From contig CBFFRQ010000093.1 in the NCBI GenBank assembly GCA_965644315.1, positions 205,627 to 269,626 of the forward strand: a stretch of DNA of 64,000 bases. Direction: 5' to 3'. The translations under genes and the position numbers were made by a program. The notes below the pieces were generated by a model. That model did no database searches and was not told the DNA's origin. It worked only from the letters and a program-made list of their open reading frames with translations. The first letter of the stretch is position 1. Each line of letters opens with the position of its first letter. Shown here piece after piece: positions 21,679-31,246 of this stretch. The stretch comes from Caecitellus pseudoparvulus (taxonomy: Eukaryota > Bigyra: Bicosoecida).

Positions 21679-24600
21679 TCACTCCTCGCTCACTTCCTCC
21701 AGCCAAGCCGGCCCGCCGTCCCCTGCAGCTTCGGTTGCAACATCGGCAGCGGCGGAAACTGAGGCAGAGTTCAGATCCATGACATCCTCCCACACACTGC
21801 GACGCTTTCGAAGAGCGCCACGGACCATCGTAGCCGCTCGCAGTGCAGCCCACCGAGAGCTGGGGCCACGCTGACCGTCGCGGCTGTGCGGGGATTGCGG
21901 GTACAAACTCGCACGGTGCTGCCGAAGCGCCCGGGTCGCCAACAACGCCACGGTCATGGGCACACCTCCAACTCCGTCTGTCTGAGGACGGCGTCTTTCG
22001 CCATCGTTCCCAAGTGTCTTCCGACGCATCGTTGCGACTGCATGCGCGACGTCCATCCCAACGAGTCGGTTCTGGCGGAAGGATCGAAGGCGGTCTCGGA
22101 ACGCTGGCGTGCGCTTTCGGCGGCGCTGCAGCATGTGGCGGTCTTCCATCGCAGTGGTGGGCCTCGCTTGGCTTGGCTGCCCGGCTGCATGCTCCGGGTC
22201 GCCCTCGCCATCCCTGGCGTCGCTGTCGGTGCTGCTGCCTTCCTCGGCGCTGCCGTCGCTGAAGCTACGACCTTCGACGTCGGCGGCAGCCTCATCCACC
22301 CAGAGAGGATTCTGGGCCATGCTTCTCGGCATTGAGGGGGAGTGCAGGAGTTTCTGTCGATTGGATGGCGAGAGCATGCCGTGCCTTGTGCCCGACGCTT
22401 GGTTGAGACTTGCACGCCGTGGCTGCCCCACGCCGCGGGCTCGTGGGCGAGCGCCTCCCCCTCCAGCGGACATGGACAGCCGCCCAGAGAGGAGGGACTG
22501 AGCGAGTTGCCGTGCCATCGCATCCTTCGCCCGTGGTTCCAAGTCGAACCCTCCCATGAGGCTGTCCATGAAGGGCCGGGATGCAAAGAGCGTGCGGCGG
22601 CTGGGCTCCCGCCGGGCCTGCTTGCGCAGGACTTCGTACTCCGAGTCCTCCCACTCTTGGTCAGAATCTGTGTCTGAGTCACTCTCAAGGCCTGTCAGCT
22701 TCAGCGTTTCGGCAGTGGTTTCCAGCTGGAAGTGGGAGAAGGAGTGCTTCACGACCACCCTGGCCTTGCGCCCAAAGCGCTCGTAGATGAACCACTCCAG
22801 GTCTCTGGCCATGACCAACGAGGCAGAGTCCAGGGCAGACAGCTTCAACTCAGCCCGTGTGCGGTACGGCGTGCCGTCAGAGGTCACCTTGATGATTTGT
22901 TGGCGGTCTGAAGGGGACAGCAGGAGGCCGTCATCGTGGCGAAAGTACCAGACGAAGGCGTTGAAGATGATGGCGATGAGGACATTCACCCCAATGAGCA
23001 CAATGACGATGTAGAACAGCGTGAAGTACGCCCAGGCTGCGCCGAACGAAACCGCAGCGCCCATCCCCCCCACCATCACGAAGAAATTGTTCACCACCGT
23101 GAACGTCAGGCAGACTAGCATCGCCCGTGGCAAGGTATCGAAATTCAGGCCCCACCAGGCAGCCGCCACGTATGGGTTCTCTGGGTGGGCCTCCTCCAAG
23201 TCCTCCTGCGCCATGCTGCCAGCCCAGACGTCCATGCCCACCATGCCGAACGAGTAGAACATGAGCAGGAGGAGTGCAAAGACTCCTGACAAGACAGGTA
23301 GCATGTTCCCCACCGTGGAGAACACGCGCCTGTACGACCGCAGGGCTCGCAGCAGCCGCAGCAGGCGAAAGACGCGGCTGGCAGAGGCCACACTCGCAGG
23401 GCTCTCGCCGGCAGACAGCTCTGAGACAGCGCCGTCCACGGCCCCCGTCGGAGCATCCACCGCGACGATGACTTCTGCAAGGACAGAGGCAGTGATGAGG
23501 ATGAGGTCGAGCTTGTTGGCAACAGACTGTCGCCAGAAGTCGCCAACGCCGTACGCGAACATTTTCATGCTCAACTCAAGCACGAACAGAGCCAAGAAGC
23601 AGAATTGTGCAATGCCAATGGCGGCAAGCTCTGGCGAGGAGCGGGGCACTCCTTCTTCTTCCAGAACCACTTCAAGCACTACAAGGACCACGTTCAGCGC
23701 CACAAGCACGTTGAAAATGAGCTCAGAAACCACCCAGTCGTGGACTTGGTAGTCCAGAATGCTCTGCATCCAAAGCGAGGCGTTGAACACCCGCCTTCTG
23801 CAAGTTGTCCGGGCGTGGCGACTGCACCCGCAGCAGGTGGCGCAGCATGCAGTCTCGTCAGCACAGCATCCAAAGCAGACGCTTTGCTCCTCAGAAAATA
23901 TGTCAGCCTCGTCCTCTTCTTCAGAGGCCTCAGTCTCGACGAGGCCGGCAGCTGGGAGCGAAACCTGGGCTGCAGTTCGAAGAGACGGAGCACCTGACGC
24001 TGCCACTTCAGGGGTCGCAGGCGCCGAAGCATGCGGAGTAGCAACTGCCTCCGTCGTGCTCGGCGTGGTACTGGCGACGTGCACCGCGCTAGAAGGCTTG
24101 ACTGGGACCGGGCTGGAGCTGGCAGGCAGGTGCGAGCCTTGCGCTTCAGGGGCGGCGTCCCTTGACTCGGATCCAGTGCCAGTGTCAGCGTCGCCCTCTG
24201 CAGCAAAGGGGGCTGTGTCAGAGGGGGCCTTGGGCTCCCCAAGCCCCATCTGCCCTGCCTGCTGCCTGGCCATGTGCTCCACCTCCAGAATGTATGCGGT
24301 GGACAGGCCGCGGAAGCGCTTGGACGACACGTCGATGTTGTACTTGAAGTACAGCATGGAGTGCTGAAACTCATCAAAAGTGACGTCCCCCGTCGCGTGC
24401 TCCTCGTCGAATGAATCCACATACTCAAACAGCATGTCCCCCACTCCCGACTTCACCCACTCTGGCCGAAGCTCGCCCACCAGCTTGCCCCATGTGCCCC
24501 GTGAAATGCCTGTGGTGGCATCTGGTACGAGAAGGTCATATGCCTTGCTGTAAGCAGTCCTGGTCCTGCGAATGGCCCGGCGCACAGCAGCTTCGGTAGC

Positions 24601-25558
24601 TGTGGAAAAGTCGTCCAGGATGATGGCCAGCACGAGCTGCACCAGGAAGAAAATGCCCCCTAAAATGTACATCACGAAGAAGATGGAGGCCCAAGGGTCG
24701 GACTGGAACACCAGCATCATGACATCGGGATTGTTGGCGGTGGCCAACAGAGTGGCCATGGACGCGATGCTGTCTGGGATCGTTGCGAAGTACAGCGGCC
24801 GCTGCCCGTCGTACCGTTCCTCATTGTACGCCGACTCTTGATCTGAAAACAGGATGAACGCCCCAATACTGAACAAAAGCACGTGAGTGGCTGCCAGAAG
24901 CAAGACTGGGATGACGGTTTTGCTGCTGCGCAGGATGTTGCTGCCCACAGAGCGCAGTGTGGGGGAGCGCTCCACGATGAAGAGCGGCCGAAGCCACCGA
25001 AGCCGAATGCCAGTGTGTTTGGGGAAGCCCAGGCCGACGCAGTTCCCCAGGAAAAGCAGCAGCGCTGCCAGGAGGACGAAAGGCTTCCACTTGTTGTGCG
25101 ATAGCAGGTACGGAATGTCTGTGGACCGGCCCATGCCCCTCCAGTAAATGTAGCAGTCCACAGAGTACAGCACCACGAAGACTAGCTCTGCCACGTTGCT
25201 GGTGGGGTAGGGAAGCGAGAAAAACACTCCAGAGTTGGGCTCCTCCATCAGGCCGAGCAGCAGGTGCAGACACATGACGCCCATGATGAAGGGCCTCCAC
25301 CGAACGTGATGGTACAGCCTGTGTCCGGGAAGCACGTTGGTTGCACAGCGATGCAGGCATATTCCGCAAACGTTTGCTGCCAGCTCACCTGTAGAATTCC
25401 ACTGATTCAGCATCCAGTGGGTGCCGATGGGACCGATGTTCCAATGCATCCTGCACTAAGACTGCTGCAGCCCTTGCGTTTGCCCCTGTTACGACCCACT
25501 CCTTCCTCTCTGAGGAACGCTGGCTGCTCTGCCCTGCCTCCTCGACTCCTTCAGCCAT
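21679..25558 (-). CDS. TPC: Two-pore channel (TPC), endolysosomal cation channel
   Basis: Two linked six-helix domains forming a dimeric voltage- and lipid-gated cation channel of acidic organelles. Exons 25558-25389 and 25318-21679 give 1269 residues. Exon 1 (MAEGVEEAGQSS) carries the TPC-typical pre-S1 block ALEHRSHRHPLDAESVEFYR, which supports this start rather than the ATG at 25449. Pore I has the family signature TANNPDVMM near residues 250-257. Pore II has VVNNFFVMVGG, the VNN type of animal TPCs. The second S4 is arginine-rich (RVFRLLRLLRALRSYRR), suggesting working voltage sensing in domain II. The linker has a degenerate EF-hand-like stretch (FDEEHATGDVTFDEF) and a ~130-residue Ala/Ser/Thr-rich insertion. 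The last ~330 residues are a polar, charged tail of unknown role. Confidence 0.94.
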
Positions 25559-25934
25559 CAGAAGGTACTGCAACCCAAACCAGCGCAGCCTGGGCACAAC
25601 AGAAATAACTGTCTGGGTGTGTGTGTATATGGAAGGAGTCTTGGCGTGGGGCGCTATCACGGTTATTGTTTGTAGTGCCTGAACTCTATTGCTGAATTTT
25701 ACCAGCACTACAGCAATGCCTTGACAGTGTAGAGAGAAATGAAAGTCGCCGCCCTTGTGGGCCGCAGCACATCTCACCCACCGTGTGCACACAAACAATA
25801 CGTATCCGCTGCACTCCGACTACGGACACGAAGGCAGTGCTTCACTTTAGTGTCTGCGTTCGCTAACGCCTCTTCTCTGGCGGCGTGTGCGACGCCGAAG
25901 TGACTTGCGTTTCAGTGGAAACGCAGCGGCAGCC
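25559..25934. other. Divergent intergenic region, TPC / PAP2-like gene
   Basis: 376 nt, visibly more AT-rich than its surroundings around 25600-25800. No gene supported. It probably contains both promoters. Confidence 0.55.
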
Positions 25935-26958
25935 ATGCGGCGCTCTCTGGGTGGGGTGTCAGGCACAGACACACTGCTTGTGAAGCAGAACACGCGCATT
26001 CCACCTTATGTGCGCACAGATCTGATGTTCTTGAACAAGATCAGGCGTAGCAAGCGCCGTATGCCACGACAGCTGCGGAAACTCCTGCAACGGCTGGTGA
26101 GCGAGAACCCTCTGAATGACCTCAGTGTGCTGGTCTGGCTGATGTTCTTGGCAGCGCTCCCCTTCAGGGGCTTTCCCTTGCTGTTCACCTTCTTTGCTAA
26201 CTATTTTCTGGCCCTGATTCTGGGCATGTTGATCTCCTCCCGGCGCCCGTGGCAGCTGGATCGCAGGCTCAAACCGCAAGTTCGCGTGTCAGGCAGCGCC
26301 TTCCCTTGTCTGGAACTGTGGCTGGCCGCTGTCACGTTTCTCTCCATTGGAACTGCATACCCCTCCCCAGCTTCTGTGCTTGGGCTCTTGGCCCTGTTTT
26401 GCCTGCTTCTGTACACCCGCTTGGCAACTCTCGCGTACTTCACCGTGCAGCTCCTTGGAAGCTGCCTGCTCGGCTGCGCAGGGTGGGCAGCATGCGAAGT
26501 ACTCAAGGCAACAGTGCTTCGAAATGGGGTCCACAGACAGGTGGTTTTAGTTGGCGCCATCCTCACGGTCATGGCCTTCCTTGGACACGTCGCGTACCTG
26601 GCAGAGCGCAACCAGAGTGCGGTGCTGGCTGTGCCCAAGGCGGAGTGTGAGTGCACGCGCGCCTCCGCGCTGGAGCTTGGGTACACTCCTCTGGGCTCCC
26701 TTTCCCTGCACAGACTTGCGAGTCATGGGCGATATCATGGACCGCCAAGCGGCGGAGCCACAGCTTGAGGAATCCCTTGCGGGGAGCTTTGCGGACGAAG
26801 GCGGGGGCCAGCTCGGGCTGCGGCTGCAAAGGCGCCGCGCACAGACTCGCGCTTTCGACACCCAAAGTAGAGGGGGGCCTCCTCGCACCATGCTTTCCAG
26901 CCTGCTGGACAACATGCGTGCTTCTGAGGAGGCAAGCAGAGCAGCTGGTTTGGAGTGA
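25935..26958 (+). CDS. Multi-pass membrane protein, degenerate PAP2/lipid-phosphatase-like
   Basis: Two exons, 25935-26646 and 26714-26958 (donor GTGAGT, intron 67 nt), give 318 residues. The N-terminal ~70 residues are basic (NKIRRSKRRMPRQLRK), then about six hydrophobic segments, then a soluble C-terminal tail with DIMDRQAAEPQLEES. The membrane core matches the spacing of PAP2 enzymes: SSRRPW where motif 1 has KxxxxxxRP, SAFPCLELW where motif 2 has PSGH, and TRLATLAYFTVQLLGSCLLG where motif 3 has SRxxxxxHxxxD. The catalytic His of motifs 2 and 3 are absent, so if the relation is right the protein is not a phosphatase. The family call is my inference from pattern and is uncertain; the gene itself is well supported by frame and splice phase. 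Confidence 0.7.
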
Positions 26959-27223
26959 GCTGGGCTCAGCCCGTGCCTGGGCGGGTGCAGTGGCTCACAA
27001 AACAAAAGCACAGACATTTTTGAATGGAATTGAAGCTGGCATTGCGAGGCAAGAAGTGGACTCGGCATTGAAGGTTAGGGAGACCCCTGATTCACTCTCA
27101 AACACACATCAGCTCTCCGTTCACCCTCGCCACTAAGGAGCTCGAGGTGCATCTTGCGGCTTGAGGGCAGTTAACCGGCCAAGCTTATTTAAGGAGAGGT
27201 CAAGTGACTTCCGGCTTGTCACC

Positions 27224-28939
27224 ATGGCGGCTTCTTCAGGAACGAAGCGTCTCCGCAGTGAGGTTCAAGGGATGGGCGGCGGGCAGGAATCGATTTCCGC
27301 AGCCAAGCAGGCGCATGTTGCAGGGCCTGAGGCCCCGCTGGAAGATGCGCAAGCCGTTGCTGCTTGGCTGCTGTACCCCTTGTCACCGAGTGTATTCATG
27401 CGGCAGTACTACGAGCGCAGACCAGTGCTGCTTAGGCGGCCTGCGAACTACTTCGCCTCACTGCCGCCTTGTTTGGGGCAGTCTGGCCCTCTGTTCAGCA
27501 TTGATGGATTCAAGGCACTCGTTGACACTGGTGCGCTGACATTCGAGCAAGACCTGGATGTGACACTGTACAAGGACGAAAAGCGCCTCACACTGCAGGG
27601 TTCAGGGGTACCAGACCCTGCGGACGTGTGGAGCCAGCGCATGCAGCAGGAGGGGTGCTCCCTGCGCCTGCGGTGCCCCCAAGCTCACCTTCCACCCGTG
27701 CACGCACTGTGCGCGAGCCTTGAAGACTTCTTCTCCACCTTTGTCGGGAGTAACGCTTACTTGACGCCGAGCGGCTCGCAAGGCTTCGCGCCACACTACG
27801 ATGACATTGAGGCGTTCATCTTGCAGTTGGAAGGGAGAAAGCATTGGCGCGTGTACCCCCCGCGTTCTGAAGAGGAGACCCTCCCTCGTCTTTCGTCGCC
27901 GAACCTAGAGCAGGGCGACATTGGGCAGCCAGCGCTTGAAGCAACTCTTGGGCCTGGCGACCTGTTGTACTTCCCCCGGGGTTGGGTGCACCAAGCCGAC
28001 ACCGTTGGAGACTCGCCATCACTGCACCTGACAGTGTCAGCTGGGCAGAAGACCACATGGGCTGACTTGCTGTCAGGCGTGCTGGAGGGAGCGCTGCAGC
28101 AAGCTACCGACAAGCACGTTGCCTTGCGGCGCCTGCCCCCGCCTGCCATGCTGCGAGTGCTGGGGGCGGGCAACGCGCCTGCAGATGAAGAGACCGATGC
28201 AGACTCACCTGAGGTGCCGATTGACCGCCAGTGGGCGCAGGGCGGCGCCGATGCCCATATTGTACTGGCGGCAGCAGGGCTCGACCACGGTGATGCGGTG
28301 GTGAATGCCGACCGCCTCGCGACAGCGCTGGACGTGTCAAACCCAGCAGACGCCCTGCCTGGTCTGGATGTGCCTCCTCAGGCGAGTCAAGCCCAGCTCA
28401 GCGTCGCCCGGGCCAGCATGCACAAGGCTCTCGAGGAGCTGTTATCTATCGTCTCAGGGGAGCTCAGCCCTGCAGTTGCGGACGCAGCTGCAGACGCAAT
28501 GGGCGCCCGCTTCCTCAAGGAGCGCCTGCCCCCAGCGGGGGGCCTGCACCCCCGTGAGAGTGTGCCGGTCGTGTCCTTCGACTCCAAGCTCAAGTGGGTG
28601 AGCCCCACCGCAGCACGCATTGAGCTGGGCGAGGACGAAGGGGAGCCAGTGGCCACGGTGACTTGCTCGGCCAGGAACTCGCTGCGTTTCCTGCAGCGGG
28701 CGCCCTTGAAGGTGGTGTTCCCCATCAGCTTTGCCCCCGCGGTCGACGCGCTGACGGAGGCTCACCCGCAGCCGGTACAAGTGGGGAAGCTGCCCATCGT
28801 GGATGAAGACGACGACGTTGTGGAGGTATCTGAGGCTGCTCGCTTGTTCAAGGAGGGTGGCTCAGAAGACGACGTGGAGGAGCCGTTCTTGGAGTTGATG
28901 CAGGAGTTGTGCGCTATGGGGGCAGCTGTCGTGGTGTAG
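27224..28939 (+). CDS. RIOX1: JmjC ribosomal oxygenase (NO66/RIOX1 type)
   Basis: Fe(II)/2-oxoglutarate-dependent histidyl hydroxylase of a ribosomal protein (Rpl8 for human NO66); probably nucleolar. Single exon, 571 residues, from the ATG at 27224 in good context (ACCATGG). The JmjC core has GFAPHYDDIEAFILQLEG, KHWRVYPP, LSSPNLEQGDIGQP and GDLLYFPRGWVHQADT. The iron triad residues are His191, Asp193 and His256. SLHLTVS follows. The C-terminal ~250 residues should hold the dimerisation and winged-helix parts, with an acidic segment near the end (VDEDDDVVEVSEAARLF). RIOX1 is favoured over RIOX2/MINA by the core motifs, but both are close. The length is usual for the family. Confidence 0.93.
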   Translation: MAASSGTKRLRSEVQGMGGGQESISAAKQAHVAGPEAPLEDAQAVAAWLLYPLSPSVFMRQYYERRPVLLRRPANYFASLPPCLGQSGPLFSIDGFKALVDTGALTFEQDLDVTLYKDEKRLTLQGSGVPDPADVWSQRMQQEGCSLRLRCPQAHLPPVHALCASLEDFFSTFVGSNAYLTPSGSQGFAPHYDDIEAFILQLEGRKHWRVYPPRSEEETLPRLSSPNLEQGDIGQPALEATLGPGDLLYFPRGWVHQADTVGDSPSLHLTVSAGQKTTWADLLSGVLEGALQQATDKHVALRRLPPPAMLRVLGAGNAPADEETDADSPEVPIDRQWAQGGADAHIVLAAAGLDHGDAVVNADRLATALDVSNPADALPGLDVPPQASQAQLSVARASMHKALEELLSIVSGELSPAVADAAADAMGARFLKERLPPAGGLHPRESVPVVSFDSKLKWVSPTAARIELGEDEGEPVATVTCSARNSLRFLQRAPLKVVFPISFAPAVDALTEAHPQPVQVGKLPIVDEDDDVVEVSEAARLFKEGGSEDDVEEPFLELMQELCAMGAAVVV

Positions 28940-29405
28940 CGTGGCCAGCCGCAGCAATTCAAAATCGACGCACGTGGTGGAAAACTGCAAACAAGGCCTG
29001 TCCGACTCGAAGCACCCCTGACTGTACTGTGTTGCCGCCTGGTTTTCATTGGCTGGTAGCCATGCCGGCCATCCCGATGGGAGCGTACGTGAATGCTCAG
29101 CCCTGTCGCTGCGACGAGAAACTCCGAGTGAAGCCACTGCTCAAGCCGCGCTCGCGTCTGACGAGGGCGCCCTGCACCTCGGGAAGCTTCTGTTCTCATT
29201 GGGGGCTTGCTCTTTGTGACTGTGCTTCTTGGCTCGCTTCTCTTGTCTTGTCCTGCCCAGCCACGATCGACGCTCGGCGTTGCTGCACTGCTGCCAACAC
29301 TCCCCTTTGCCCCTGCTGCGCAGTGCGGCAGGCGCCATTGACCGCAGGAGGCAGAGGCGAGGCCGCAGTGGGTACTTTTCGTCCTCCAAAAGAGGCTCCT
29401 CCCGC
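28940..29405. other. Intergenic region upstream of the single-domain channel
   Basis: 466 nt between a stop and an ATG on the same strand. AATTCA, close to the poly(A)-like hexamer, lies near 28956. An alternative 5' exon for the channel is possible at 29062-29084 (MPAIPMGA), spliced to the acceptor CGCAG at 29322, but that intron would be unusually long for this genome. Confidence 0.45.
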
Positions 29406-31011
29406 ATGTCTCGGGCAGGGTCCAGGGGGAGGCTGTCACCGGCGGCGTCTGAATCAGACAGCGATGATGGTGGCACACACCCCCAGGAGGACCTGCACCC
29501 AGATGACGTGCAAGAGGCCGTGTCTATCCTGCGCACGACGAAGGAGCACTTTACAGAGCCAGAGACAGGCGAGCCTTCCCGCCTTGCGAAGGACTTGTTC
29601 CTGGAGCCCTCTCAAGCTGACCACGCAGACATCCAGAAGATGGACGCAGCTGACCCGCTGTCGCCCGAATTCTTGGGTGCCTTTGGCAGCGTGGGGCATC
29701 ACGTGTTTGCTGTTAAGTGCCAGGAGCTCAGGGACCACTTTTGGTTCCGTACCACCATCATTGGCTTCATCATCTTGGCGGGCGTCCTTGTTGGCGTGCA
29801 GACTTACCCCATTCCCAACGCGACGCTCGCCGCTGCGCTAAAGGTCGTGGACGAGTTTGTCCTCGCAGTGTTTGCGGCAGAGATCGTCATTAAGGTGGCC
29901 GCTGAGGTGTGTTCCGGCACCGTCCCTGGGCGCCATGCGCACCGCCACACTCGCAGAGGTCGCACACCCGCTCGATCCACCTTCACAGGGCCGCTTTCCG
30001 TGGAAGTTCTTCTACGACCGATGGAACGTCTTCGACTTCATTGTCGTGTTGGTCGGCTACCTGCCCTTTGACACGCAGGGTGTGACGTCGCTGCGTTCGG
30101 CACGACTCGTTCGCGTGCTGAAGCTGGTGCGGGCGCTGCCCAAGTTGCGTGTGTTGGTGATGGGACTGCTTTCATCACTGACCAGCATTTCGTACATCGC
30201 GCTTCTGCTGCTGCTGCTTTTCTACCTCTATGCAGTGCTGGGCGTGAGTGTCTTCGGGACCAACGACCCAGTGCACTTCGGCACCCTGCACATCGCCCTC
30301 ATCTCCCTCTTCCGGGCGGCGACGCTGGAGGACTGGTCAGACCTCATGTACATCAACTTCTACTCGTGCAAGGTGTATGGCTACAGCGAGTTCATCCACC
30401 TGTGCACGGAGCCATCGGCGCAGCCCTTCCTGGCGGCGCTGTACTTTGTGACGTTCATCGTCCTGTCGAGCATGCTGGTGCTGAACACGTTCGTGTCTGT
30501 CATCACGAGCTCCATGGCGGAGGCGCGGGCGGCGCTGGAGGGGGAGGTGGAGGCCACGCAAGGCAAGGAAGATATCACCGACGACGACGAGTACCTGGAG
30601 GCAAAGTTGAACGAGCTGACTGAGGTGATGGCTCACATAGCAGACGAAGTGGAGGCGTTCGCACAACTTGAAAAGCAGCGCAAAGCTAGCGATATGGCAG
30701 CAGCGCTGGACGCCGAGTCTGACACGGATAGCCAGAGTGACGATGACGCGCAGGGCGCCGCGGAAGCTGGCGGCAAGCGCCAGGAAAGCCCGGCCAAGAG
30801 CCCGACGCTTTTGGAAGGTTGGGCAGCATCTCGGCATCCGGCCGGCCCTCCTTCAGCCACAAAGGTGCAGCCTCAACCTGGCAGCAGTGCTGATAGCAAG
30901 TCGGCCAACAAACGGGTTGACGTCCCGCCCATGGTCGACGACTCCACCACGGCAAGTGGCAAAGCCACACCCAAGCACCAAGGCGGACACGAACCCACAC
31001 CAGGCGCTTAG
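29406..31011 (+). CDS. Single-domain (6-TM) voltage-gated cation channel, BacNav/EukCat type
   Basis: One six-helix domain, so four subunits must assemble. Exons 29406-29906 and 29989-31011 (82-nt intron) give 507 residues. The N-terminus is Ser/Asp-rich. S1 is near FWFRTTIIGFIILAGVLVG; S3 has DRWNVFDFIVVLVGYLPF; S4 has RSARLVRVLKLVRALPKLR. The pore reads FRAATLEDWSDLM, with the filter TLEDWSD at residues 279-285. After S6 (VLNTFVSVITSSMAEA) comes a charged helix with coiled-coil character (LEAKLNELTEVMAHIADEVEAF in part), like the tetramerising tail of bacterial NaV channels, then a polar tail. Ca2+ selectivity is inferred from the filter. The start may lie further upstream. Confidence 0.9.
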
Positions 31012-31246
31012 AGCCTTCTCCTTTTGCGTCCATGTGAATGTATTGCCTTTGCGAGGGTGTTTGACGGGTGTCACTACCCGCACAGCAGAGTTATCCACAG
31101 AATGCTCAATGACCCCGGTAAGCCAGAATACGTCAACCATCATACCGCTACAACCCCAGAAGCCCCTTGTCGTTACTCCAATCGCACGCGTAACTGTGTG
31201 GGAGGGCAGTCGAAGTGCGGGGCGTGTTGAGCGGAATTCGGGTGCC

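Noticed and set aside
25449-25449. ATG at 25449 as the start of the two-pore channel
   Set aside because: Splicing from an upstream exon (25558-25389) restores the conserved TPC pre-S1 block; starting at 25449 would read through the intron and lose it.
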